Assembly (NCBI RefSeq): GCF_026339875.1
Contig: NZ_JAPEPZ010000001.1
Location: forward strand, 6,820,001 to 6,884,000
Length of the DNA stretch: 64,000 bases
DNA from: Streptomyces sp. NBC_01571
GTDB lineage: Bacteria; Actinomycetota; Actinomycetes; Streptomycetales; Streptomycetaceae
Reading direction: 5' to 3'
The translations under genes and the position numbers were made by a program. The notes under the pieces were generated by a model. It ran no database searches, was not told the DNA's origin, and saw nothing but the letters and a program-made list of their open reading frames with translations. Shown piece after piece: positions 1-9,500 of this stretch; the stretch's first letter is position 1, and each line of letters begins with the position of its first letter.

Positions 1-1886
1 ACAGCGACCGCGTCAGCGAGGAACGCGCAGCCATCAAGGAACGCCTGCGTGAGGGAACTCAGCGGATCCTTCTCACCTCACCCGAAGCCCTCGTACGTGG
101 ATTCACCACGACGCTGCGCACGCTTGCAACATCCGGCCAACTCACCAGCCTGGTCATCGACGAGGCGCATTTGGTGCGCCTGTGGGGCTTGAGCTTCCGT
201 CCGGAGTTCCAGATCGTCGCCTCGCTCGTAGGGGAACTGCGAGAACTCGCCACCGGTGCCGGGCATCCCCCGCCACGCATCACACTCCTGTCCGCAACGC
301 TGTCGGCACCCAGCCTCCAACTCAACGATCGACTCTTCGCAGGCAGTGCCGAGTCACTGTTCGTCGGATCGACCTTCCTGCGCTCCGAACTGCGCTACCT
401 GCTGGGCGCCACCACATCAGCCGACGTCCGGTTGGACCGTCTTACCGAGGCGATGCACCACCTTCCGCGGCCGGCGATCATCTACACCACCAAGAGGGAG
501 CCCGCCAGGATCATCGCTGAGCGCCTGCAGGCTGCCGGGTTTGCACGTACCGCCGTCTTCCACGGAGACCTTGGTTCTGCCGAGCGTCTGGGCATCATGC
601 GCGGATGGTCCGGCGACGACGGACCGACCACGACCGACATCGTGGTCGGCACCAGCGCCTTCGGTCTGGGGGTGGACCAGAGCGACGTCCGGACCGTGGT
701 GCATGCGTGCGTCCCGGCCTCGGTCGACCGCTTCTACCAGGAAGTCGGCCGCGCGGGACGTGACGGCCACGCGGCGCTGTCGGTCTGGCTTCCCGCCGTG
801 CCTGACGCGGCCGAAGGCCAGCAAGTCGAAAACGCGACCGTGATCGGGGACGTCAAGGCGTGGAACCGGTGGGAAGCCATGCGGGATCAGGACCGGTCCC
901 CGAAGGGAGCGGGCAACGGTCTGGTCCTGGACACCACGGTGGTACCCGAACATGGCGATGGACCCTCGGACGCCAACCAGTTGTGGAACCGCAACACGCT
1001 AGTCCTCATGGAACGCGCCGACCTCATCACCATCGCAAGGCTGGCCCCCCCTGTGGTCGAGCGCATACCCGGCGAGTCCGAGCAGGCATGGCAGGCACGG
1101 TTCGACAAGGAGTGGACTGCCTTCGTGAGCCACGTCCCGGTACGGCTCAGACCGCACGTGGCCAACCTGGACGAGAGAACTTTTGAGGCTGCCCTGCAAC
1201 GGACCCGCACGGAGATCAAGAATGCTGAAGCCGCCTCAACTGCGCGCATCACCCGCCTGCTGGCAAGAAGAGAATGTTGGGGACGCGTACTGAGCGAGGA
1301 GTACACCTACTCGGACATAGGCGCGATGCGGGCCAGCCAGAACGTGGCGCACGCGTGCTCCGGATGCCCCGCTGAGGGGCATGTGCACCAGCCCACCCTG
1401 CACACCGCACGTCCCCTCGTTGCAGAAGCGCTCATGTCCGATCTCGGAAGAAGCCCCAGTACGGCCCTGGCGGCCCTGGCTGCCGGTCACCGCAGCATCG
1501 TGGTCACCTACCCCAGCGGACGCCTCAGAACTGCCCTGAGCAACCTTATCCAGTCATGCGTCACCAACGGCGTACGCGGCATCGTCGCCCCCGCCGCGCT
1601 ACTTGGACTCCCGGCCATCCGTACGGCCTCGCGGTACGCCGACGAGGGCCTGGTCGTCGTGGACCCCCTGCACACCGGAGGGGTACCTGCGCGCCTCTTT
1701 GTACCGAGTCTGATCCTGATGGACCACGGGCAGACGCCGCCCCTCTCATGGCTCGCCCCCACCAGCGGACCGCTGCGTGTCGTCGTCGTTCCCGAAGACA
1801 TGCCCGACCCGGCCTACCCAGATGCCCTCATCAAGAGCATCCGCAGCCCTCACTGGACCATTGACGACTTCCTCAGGAGACTCTGA
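1..1886 (+). CDS. dpdF: DpdF, RecQ-like DEAH helicase (5' end off window)
   Basis: Superfamily 2 DNA helicase of the 7-deazaguanine DNA modification (Dpd) island. The frame is open from the left edge (first whole codon at 3), so the start and Walker A lie outside; the TTG at 171 is internal because it follows the DEAH box. Visible motifs: DEAH at 159-170, LLSATLS (motif III), the GTSAFGLGVDQ block at about 650-680 (motif V) and QEVGRAGRDG at 738-767 (motif VI), which is the RecQ signature. About 370 residues of family-specific C-terminus follow. The stop overlaps the next start (TGATG), so the genes are translationally coupled. The DpdF name rests on the RecQ-type motifs plus the following G-H-I-J-K-D gene order; a stand-alone RecQ paralogue is the alternative. 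DpdF is thought to act in the restriction arm, but its activity is not shown here. Confidence 0.8.
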   Translation, partial: SDRVSEERAAIKERLREGTQRILLTSPEALVRGFTTTLRTLATSGQLTSLVIDEAHLVRLWGLSFRPEFQIVASLVGELRELATGAGHPPPRITLLSATLSAPSLQLNDRLFAGSAESLFVGSTFLRSELRYLLGATTSADVRLDRLTEAMHHLPRPAIIYTTKREPARIIAERLQAAGFARTAVFHGDLGSAERLGIMRGWSGDDGPTTTDIVVGTSAFGLGVDQSDVRTVVHACVPASVDRFYQEVGRAGRDGHAALSVWLPAVPDAAEGQQVENATVIGDVKAWNRWEAMRDQDRSPKGAGNGLVLDTTVVPEHGDGPSDANQLWNRNTLVLMERADLITIARLAPPVVERIPGESEQAWQARFDKEWTAFVSHVPVRLRPHVANLDERTFEAALQRTRTEIKNAEAASTARITRLLARRECWGRVLSEEYTYSDIGAMRASQNVAHACSGCPAEGHVHQPTLHTARPLVAEALMSDLGRSPSTALAALAAGHRSIVVTYPSGRLRTALSNLIQSCVTNGVRGIVAPAALLGLPAIRTASRYADEGLVVVDPLHTGGVPARLFVPSLILMDHGQTPPLSWLAPTSGPLRVVVVPEDMPDPAYPDALIKSIRSPHWTIDDFLRRL

Positions 1887-2821
1887 TGGCTGTTCTGAAC
1901 CCACCGCGAAGCCTTCCGGCTCTTGGCCGCTCCATCATCAACTTCCTGACCGGATCCCGAACCGGATCTCGACGGGCCTGGACAGAGCCAGAGTTGATCG
2001 AGGCGTTCAGACCGCCAGGCCTGAACGAGGACAGTTCCTCCGCTGAAGGCGTCGCGCACACTGTTTACACCTTCCGGGCGATCGGGATGCTCTGCAGCGA
2101 CACCGACGGTGTGATCACCGTGAGCGACACCGTCGCTGCCACGGGGGACACCCTGTCGCCAACTGCGTTCCGCCGCGCGCTCCAAAGCCACGCCCTCGAT
2201 CTGGACCGCGACGGTGACCCGTGGCAGACGGGTCCGGGGGAGAGTCTCACCGGCGGGGCGCGTGATCTGCTGAGGGCGATGTCGTGGTTCCTTGCGCAGG
2301 ACGCGCTGGGCCGGCCCCTGTCGTGGGCCAGCGGCGTTCAGGCTCTCCAGCAGGCGCAGTTCCCGGACCTGGGCAATGAGACCTGGGCCATCACCAACGA
2401 CACCCGATGGGGTGCCGTCACTCGATGGGGACAGGCACTTGGCCTCGCTGCGCCGCCACTTGTACAGGCCAGATCGGGACTTGTGCCCCTCCCCGTCGTG
2501 GCGATCAACGACGTTTTGGATGAACTGCCTGTCGGACAGATGCCCATCGGCGATTTCTTGAGCCAGTTGGCGGCCAAACTGCCTGTGTTGCATGGTGGCC
2601 TCGTCCGCGCCTCCCTCGTTACGTACCTTCCCGGTGGAGACCCCGACCCGGGCATCGCGCAAGACTGCGCCGACAGTTCGGTAGGCCAGGCACTGCGCAT
2701 CCTGCAGGACCGCGGCCGCCTTGTCTTCGACACCCTGCCGGACGCCGACGGCATCCGACTGTCGCGATTCGACGGCCAACGCCAAACGCACGTCACCCTG
2801 GTTCAAGGAGGAAAGCGATGA
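1886..2821 (+). CDS. dpdG: DpdG-like protein
   Basis: 311-aa protein of unknown biochemical role, placed between the RecQ-like helicase and the large ATPase, as dpdG is in Dpd islands. I see no catalytic motif, signal peptide or membrane segment. The N-terminal third (a region resembling a winged helix, about residues 30-80) and the C-terminal end (residues 265-305, SVGQALRILQDRGRLVF then DGIRLSRF) both look like winged-helix folds, which would suit a DNA-binding or adaptor subunit; that is inference. The ATG lies within TGATG shared with the dpdF stop, and its own stop shares ATGA with dpdH. An AAGGAGG ribosome binding site inside its 3' end serves dpdH. Confidence 0.72.
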   Translation: MAVLNPPRSLPALGRSIINFLTGSRTGSRRAWTEPELIEAFRPPGLNEDSSSAEGVAHTVYTFRAIGMLCSDTDGVITVSDTVAATGDTLSPTAFRRALQSHALDLDRDGDPWQTGPGESLTGGARDLLRAMSWFLAQDALGRPLSWASGVQALQQAQFPDLGNETWAITNDTRWGAVTRWGQALGLAAPPLVQARSGLVPLPVVAINDVLDELPVGQMPIGDFLSQLAAKLPVLHGGLVRASLVTYLPGGDPDPGIAQDCADSSVGQALRILQDRGRLVFDTLPDADGIRLSRFDGQRQTHVTLVQGGKR

Positions 2822-5800
2822 CCTGGCGGGGCACTCTTCCTGCTGCATGCTGGGAAGCCCATGAGGCCCCGGCCATCATTCCGGTCGAGGCGGAGAGCAC
2901 TTCCAACGGAGTCTTCCTCGCTACACACACCTCGATCCCGATCCTCCTGCGCGACCGGGTGGACAGTGCTGTCGGCGGCACCATCGTCAACGAACACAAC
3001 CTGCGGCGCGCCGTCGAGGAACTGCCGGCAGATCAACCCATCATCCCCATCCTCGGTAAGTCGGGCACAGGCAAGTCGCACCTGATCCGCTGGCTTCGCA
3101 TCAACTTGAAGCCCAACGGCGCGACCCGGCTGATCTTCGTCCCCAAACACCGCATGTCGTTGCGCGGGATCCTCGAACTCATCCTGGAACACGCCACCAG
3201 TGAACGCGCCGCGGAGTTGCGTGCCAAGGTAGCTGCTGCTTCGGACGCCGCCGCGGACGAAACCACAGCACAATTGCGCCTGCGCAACGAGTTGGCGGTC
3301 CTGGTCGAGACCCGCGGAGCAGACAAGGACGGCACGCCCGAGGAGAACGATCTCCGCGCCTTCCTCGCCTCAGCGGAGGGCCTGCCCGCACTGCTGGGCG
3401 ACCCCGTCTTCCGCAGGCGGTTGCTCGCTGACAACGGTCCCATCGCGCGTCTGGTCCGAGAAAAGCTCTCCGGCAAGGGTGCGGAGGACAAGGAGGACGC
3501 GTTCGGTTTCACCGCGGCAGACCTGGACCTGTCGGTCGACGATGTCAGCAAGGCTGGCGTCGACGCCGCCAGTGTCGCTAGCGCACTCGCCAGCGACGCC
3601 CCTCTGCGGGACCTGGCAGCGAAGATGCTCAATGAGCAACTCGGACCGGCGGTTAGCGAGGTCTTCGGCATCGGGGGAGACGACCTCAAGCAACTCCTCG
3701 TCGAACTGCGCCTCGACCTGCAAAGGCAGGGGCTGGAACTCCTCCTCCTGATCGAGGACTTCTCGATCTTCCAAGGCATCCAGGGCGGCCTCATCGACGC
3801 CATCACCCTGCTGCCCACCGAGACGCTCGCCCTGTGCCCGATGCGTGTCGTCATGGCCGTCACCACTGGTTACTTCGTCAACCAGATGCCGGAGACGGTG
3901 TACACACGGACCTACAAGGTCTTCGATCTCGAACTTCCCGCGGACAAGACAGCCCCGTTCGACCCCGCACGATTCGCCGCCCGGTACCTCAACGCGGTAC
4001 GCGTCGGCTCCCAGGAGATCGACAAGCACCGCACGCACGATGGCCCGGAGCCAAACCACTGTCTGCGATGCCCCGTTCAAGAGAAGTGCCACCAGGCGTT
4101 CGGGGAGGTTGAAGGCGTCGGCCTGTTCCCGTTCAGCAGGACAGCACTCGACCGGGCCATCCGCAGCCAGTCCAAGAGCGATGCCTTCATCGCCCGCGAC
4201 GTGCTGACCCGCGTCCTGCGCCCCGTCCTCCACCGCGACCAGACCGAACTCGATGAAGGCCGCTTTCCCAGCACCGGATTCGAGAGCGACTTCCGCACCG
4301 GCGCGCTGGACATCCTCGACAACGTCGAGGACCAGGTCCGGTTGCGCACGCCAGGTGACCCCGAACTCTCCGAGCGCCGCGTGCGGATGGTGCGATTCTG
4401 GGGGCCGGGCCACGGACCGCAGAACCTGCATCCGACGATCCACGAAGCATTCGCCATCCCGCCCCTGCCTGATCTCATCACCGAGAAGCAGACCCACCTG
4501 CATGAGACGGTGCGGCCGGGTTCCATCTCGCCCTCGGACGAAACGGAAGAGGCCCCTGCGGGCTCGCCGTCTCTGCCCCCGTCGTCCCCGCTGCCGGCGG
4601 CTTCGAAGCCGCCTTTGGTCCGGGCCGTCGACGAATGGCACAAGACCGGCGAACTTCTTCAGAGACACCGCAACGATCTCAGGAATATCGTGCACACCGC
4701 CGTCATTGGCTATCTGGGACTCGAAGACGGCTACGGAGGCGACAACGGAGACTGGACCAAGGGAGGGGCGGAACTTGCGCCGAGTTTTGATGCCAAGACT
4801 TCGATCGCACTGGACGGAAGTGCCCTGCAGACTGCGCTGATCTCGATCGACCACCGCAATGTGGAGGATGTCCGCGTTCTTCGTGCTCTCGCCTGGCTGA
4901 ATGCGAAAGAGTCCTGGGAGGACGTGCCGCAAGGAGACGCGCTGCAGATTTTGTGCGTGAACAGGGTCCAGGAATGGGCGGACAGCGTGTCCACTGTCCT
5001 CCTTCCATCGGAAGGCGACGATGCTGAACTGGGTCGGCTCGCGCACGCTCTTCTATCCGTTAGTAAGGCCCTGGGAATTGCCGACTCGTACAAGGGTGAC
5101 GCACTCAGCCGGGTCAAGGCGCTCTTCGCTGGCTCGCCGAAGCTTGCCGATCCTGTGCAACGGCCCCACATGCGAAAGCTGCAGGACCGCTTGGTCGACC
5201 CGAAAGCAGATCGAAATCTCCTTCAGCAGCGACTGCTCCGCTTGACGTCCTACCGCCAAGGTGCAGGAAAGCCGCTGGCCATTGATCTGCCCCGCCTTGT
5301 GCGCGCAATGCGCGACGACATTGCAGAGGCGCCCTGGCCCGAGCATGTCCCCGAGCAGATCAGAAAAGCGGCGGATGACATTCAGAAGCGAACCACCATG
5401 CTGGATCCGATGCTCGACGAAACCCGACGACTGGCACCCGACGTGAGCGATCTCGGCGGTGACGTCGCTCAGGTGGCCCAGGCCCTTAACACCCTGCTCT
5501 CCGACCTGGCGGCGCTTGGCCAGTCAGCCAACTCGATCAACCTGCTCGCCCTCCATGACGCGGCGAAGTCGGTGAAACCCAGCGATCTGAAGAAGGTGAC
5601 AGACCTGCGTGAGGGTCTTGACGCCTGGCCCGATCTCACCGTCGATCAGCGCCTGCGCCTGATGAACCTGGACGAAAGGCCGGCCCTGCGCATCCGCGCC
5701 TGGCTCGACCCTACGTTGCAAGCTGTGAACGCCCTGGAGCTGAAACTCCAGGCCGGACCCGCCTCGGAAGCTCAGCGTGAGTACGACGAGACCATCGAGC

Positions 5801-5871
5801 GGCTCGTTTCCGGGCTGGCGACCTTGAGCCGTGAGGTCATGGACGTGACCGGACCCGAGGGGGGCGTATGA
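2818..5871 (+). CDS. dpdH: DpdH-like P-loop ATPase
   Basis: 1017-aa ATPase. Walker A GKSGTGKS is at residues 80-87, and LLLLIEDFSIFQG, about 160 residues further on, looks like Walker B. A cysteine cluster C415-x2-C418-x5-C424-H425 may bind zinc. A proline/serine linker (about 580-605) leads into a long helical C-terminal part (about 860-1015) with coiled-coil character. Size, cysteine motif and place after dpdG match DpdH. In Dpd islands this protein is grouped with the helicases and the PLD protein as a presumed restriction machine, not with the base-inserting enzymes. The start ATG overlaps the dpdG stop by 4 nt with AAGGAGG just upstream. The role of the ATPase (loading, signalling or translocation) cannot be told from sequence. 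Confidence 0.78.
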   Translation: MTWRGTLPAACWEAHEAPAIIPVEAESTSNGVFLATHTSIPILLRDRVDSAVGGTIVNEHNLRRAVEELPADQPIIPILGKSGTGKSHLIRWLRINLKPNGATRLIFVPKHRMSLRGILELILEHATSERAAELRAKVAAASDAAADETTAQLRLRNELAVLVETRGADKDGTPEENDLRAFLASAEGLPALLGDPVFRRRLLADNGPIARLVREKLSGKGAEDKEDAFGFTAADLDLSVDDVSKAGVDAASVASALASDAPLRDLAAKMLNEQLGPAVSEVFGIGGDDLKQLLVELRLDLQRQGLELLLLIEDFSIFQGIQGGLIDAITLLPTETLALCPMRVVMAVTTGYFVNQMPETVYTRTYKVFDLELPADKTAPFDPARFAARYLNAVRVGSQEIDKHRTHDGPEPNHCLRCPVQEKCHQAFGEVEGVGLFPFSRTALDRAIRSQSKSDAFIARDVLTRVLRPVLHRDQTELDEGRFPSTGFESDFRTGALDILDNVEDQVRLRTPGDPELSERRVRMVRFWGPGHGPQNLHPTIHEAFAIPPLPDLITEKQTHLHETVRPGSISPSDETEEAPAGSPSLPPSSPLPAASKPPLVRAVDEWHKTGELLQRHRNDLRNIVHTAVIGYLGLEDGYGGDNGDWTKGGAELAPSFDAKTSIALDGSALQTALISIDHRNVEDVRVLRALAWLNAKESWEDVPQGDALQILCVNRVQEWADSVSTVLLPSEGDDAELGRLAHALLSVSKALGIADSYKGDALSRVKALFAGSPKLADPVQRPHMRKLQDRLVDPKADRNLLQQRLLRLTSYRQGAGKPLAIDLPRLVRAMRDDIAEAPWPEHVPEQIRKAADDIQKRTTMLDPMLDETRRLAPDVSDLGGDVAQVAQALNTLLSDLAALGQSANSINLLALHDAAKSVKPSDLKKVTDLREGLDAWPDLTVDQRLRLMNLDERPALRIRAWLDPTLQAVNALELKLQAGPASEAQREYDETIERLVSGLATLSREVMDVTGPEGGV

Positions 5872-6578
5872 CGCTCATCGAACAAGTTCAGCGGCTGCGT
5901 GTGGCAGCGGTCGCTGCCCACGACGAGGACAAGATCAAGCGCCGCACTGGCGAGTTGGCTGGGCAGGCCGAGAGGGTCGAGACGCTCATCGAAACAATTC
6001 AACGCCTCAGCCGAGGCGCGGCAGAACTGCGCGCAGCCCATGCCGCCTTGGACCCAGACCTCGGTCCGCAGGCCGCGCAACTGTCCGCAGATCTGCACGT
6101 GCTCGCTGAAACGCTCCCCAGCCAGGATGCCGATACCCCACCGCAAGCACTGAAGGCGCAGGTCAAGGCGGCCGATGGTTTCGTCAAGAGCCTTCGCGAG
6201 TCCGTCGAGCAGGCATGGGCTGCTGAACGCAGCCGTGAAGTACCGGTGATCAATGAGGATCTCGTCGCTACGCTGAGCAAGAGTGGGATCGACGTGGAAG
6301 AGATCAGCATCAAGATCGAGAAGGCGCATGGCGTGCTCAACGTCCTGAAGACCCGCGACGTCCCCCATTTGGGCGACGTCGCAAGGCTGGCCGCGGCGCT
6401 GGAGAGCCTCCAGGCGTGCGGCCAGCAGATCTCCGAACTCGTTGACCCGGTCCTCGGCCGAGTGATCACGGGCGCTCAGGAAGTGAACGGGACGCCGTTG
6501 AACTCCTTCACCCCCGATGTCCTTGCCGGGCTGTCGAAGCTGGGAATCCTGGACCGCTTCTGGGTGAGGCTGCGGTGA
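5868..6578 (+). CDS. dpdI: DpdI-like helical protein
   Basis: 236-aa, mostly alpha-helical protein with no catalytic motif, signal peptide or membrane segment. Long heptad-like stretches run through residues 1-60 and 75-180, then a compact end (about 185-236). By position between the large ATPase and the large helicase it corresponds to DpdI. Its coiled-coil make-up, and the coiled-coil C-terminus of DpdH immediately upstream, suggest the two proteins bind each other; that is inference. ATGA overlap with dpdH and GTGA overlap with dpdJ make it translationally coupled on both sides. The family assignment is mainly positional. Confidence 0.62.
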   Translation: MTLIEQVQRLRVAAVAAHDEDKIKRRTGELAGQAERVETLIETIQRLSRGAAELRAAHAALDPDLGPQAAQLSADLHVLAETLPSQDADTPPQALKAQVKAADGFVKSLRESVEQAWAAERSREVPVINEDLVATLSKSGIDVEEISIKIEKAHGVLNVLKTRDVPHLGDVARLAAALESLQACGQQISELVDPVLGRVITGAQEVNGTPLNSFTPDVLAGLSKLGILDRFWVRLR

Positions 6579-9500
6579 CTCCTGAGACCGAGAGTGAAAT
6601 CGTCGGTGCCCTCGAAGCACATGAGGACCCCCTGTTGTCCTGGGGCGTTGTCGACGGCGGATTCACCGACGACGAACTGCACACCCACATCGATGACGTC
6701 CTCATGGAGCGCGGCGAACTCGACACCGCCCAGGAGGCAATCGAGGCCCTCGAGGACAAGGGCCTGATCATCCGCGATGATGCGGTCTCGCCGTCACGGT
6801 GGCGTACCCGCAACGGCGAGACGCTGCGTCTGCTGGCCCGACTGCGCCAGATCTTCCCTTCCGGCGACCCCGCGGCCTGGCGCCAAGGCGCCGCGCTCGT
6901 CTCGGACTTCCGCTACGCGCGGCGCCCCCGTGCTTACCCCCGGCGCGACCAGTCCAGACACGCAGTCATCGACGGCACTGATGCGCTCCACGATCTCTAC
7001 CGCCAGGTCATCGATGCCATGACTCGCCGGGGGACCCAACACGCCGACCTCAGTGGGTTCCAGGTCCGTGCCAGCCGCCAGATCTTCACGGCCCTGCAGT
7101 CCAACATCACCACCGCCACTGTCGTGGGTGCCGGCACAGGTAGCGGCAAGACACTCGCCTTCTACCTGCCGGCCTTCGCCTACCTGACGGGACTCCAGGA
7201 CAAGTCGGCATGGACGCGTGCGCTGGCCGTCTATCCGCGCAATGAACTCCTCAAGGACCAACTCAACACCGCCTTCGCGAACGCCCGGCGGCTCGACCAC
7301 CTGTGGACGAAGACTAACGGCCGGCCCATGACCATCGGGGTGCTCAACAAGGACACCCCGACCAGCACGAAGAGCCTGACGGCCTCCTATTCCGCATGGA
7401 CGAAACGGGCCGAAGGCTTTCAGTGCCCTCACTTCACCTGTCCCGGTGACGGGTACACCGTGTGCGGGGGCACACTGTTCTGGTCCGAGCAGGACGCCAA
7501 GGCTGGAATGGAACGCCTGACCTGCGGCACTTGCCCGCGTGTGTTCGACGACTCCGTGCTGGTTCTGACCCGGAACCGGATGAGCCGACGGCCTCCGGAC
7601 GTGCTGTTCACCACCACCGAGATGCTCAACCGCGGTCTGTCCGACCTGTCCCTGGGCACACTGTTCGGTGTCGGCGCGGCCAAGAAGCCCCGCTTGATGC
7701 TGCTCGACGAGATCCATACCTACAGCGGCACCACCGGCGCCCAGGCAGCCCTCGTCCTGCGACGCTGGCACCACTCTCTGCGCAGTCCGGTCACCTTCGT
7801 CGGCTTGTCCGCGACGCTGTCGAACGCCGTTCGCCACATGGCCGATCTGACGGGCGTTGACGACGGACTCGTCACCAACATCGAACCGGGCGCAGACGAG
7901 ATGGAGTACGAGGGCGCCGAATACATGGTCGCCGTACGCAGTGACCCCACCAGTGGTGCCTCCGTGCTGTCCACCACCATCCAGACGGCGATGCTCCTCC
8001 CGCGCGTCCTTGACCACCCGGCAGAGCGCACATCCCAGGGACTTCTGGGCACCAAGGCGTTCGTCTTCACCGACGACCTCGACGTCACCAACCGGCTCTT
8101 CTTCTACCTCCTCGACGCGGAAGGCCAGCGCTATCGCGCCCCGCGTACCCAGCAGTTCAAAGACCCCTTGGCATCCCTGCGACGTCCTGGGCAAGACAAC
8201 CTCACCGACCAGCGGCGCGCCGGCCAGGTCTGGGACCTGCCGGTGAAATTGGGCCACAAACTCGACCGCCCGGGTCTCAACGTGAGCCGGACCACCTCGC
8301 AAGATGCGGGAGTTGACACCGCGTCCCAACTCGTCGTCGCAACTGCCTCGCTTGAGGTCGGCTTCGACGATCCGGACGTTGGCGCCGTGCTGCAGCACAA
8401 GGCGCCCCGCGGCGTCGCGGCATTCCTGCAGCGCAAGGGCCGAGCCGGGCGAAGCCGCCGCATGCGCCCGTACACCGTGGTGGTGCTATCCGACTACGGA
8501 CGTGACCGCGCCACCTACGAGGCATGGGACGCGCTGTTCGATCCCGTCCTGCCCGAACTGGTGCTTCCCATCCGCAACCGGGCGGTCCTGCGTATTCAAG
8601 CCACTCTGGCGATGCTCGACTGGCTGGCGGATCAATTGTCGTCCGATCACCGGTACGCAAAGTTGTGGCGAGACCTGAAGGGCCTCGTCGATCCGAAGTA
8701 CCCGGACAACCGCAAGGTCCAGCAGACAGCCGTCGACGTCCTGCGCGACCTGCTGCGCGATCCCGGCCGCCAACGCAGCCTCCGTCTGTGGATCGAAGGC
8801 GCACTCCAGGTACCCGAGGAGTTGGCCGCCGAGATCCTTTGGCACCCACCTCGCTCGCTCATCCTCGCAGCAGTGCCCACGCTGGCTCGACGGCTGGACA
8901 GCGAGTGGGCCGTTGCGGAGGACCATACGTACGTCAAGGGCAAGGATTTGATGGGCAAGAATCCGCTGCCCGACTTCTTCCCCGAGAACCTCTTCAGTGA
9001 ACTCGCACTTCCCGAAGGGTATGTGGTCATACCGCCGCAGCAGTCGTGGGAGAAGGAACCTGAACTGCAGGCGATGGGCTTGGCTCAGATGCTGCGCGAG
9101 TACGCGCCAGGACGAGTGTCACGGCGCTTTGCTACCCGCAACCTCGAGCATCGGCACTGGATCCCCGTTCCCTACGGGCAGCGCGAGACTGTCATGGATC
9201 TCGCCCCTGTCCTCCAGGCGCACCATAGGGAGGAGGCCGCCACAGTCGAAGTCGGCGGAGTGCCCACCCTCATTCCCATCGTCCGCCCCGACAGGGTGGA
9301 ACTCCAACTCGCACCGCCAGAACTCAAGGATGCTTCCAACGCGGCTCTGGTCTGGCGATCCCAGTTCCTGGAGAGGGGCCTCGGCCTGGTCGCCCGCCTT
9401 CCCCTGTCGGACCCCATCGGCGGCCTCGTCGATGAAGCACGCTTCTTCCTGCACGCTCAAAACGCTCACGTCGAGGTCCGCCGTCTTGCCGTCCAGAGCG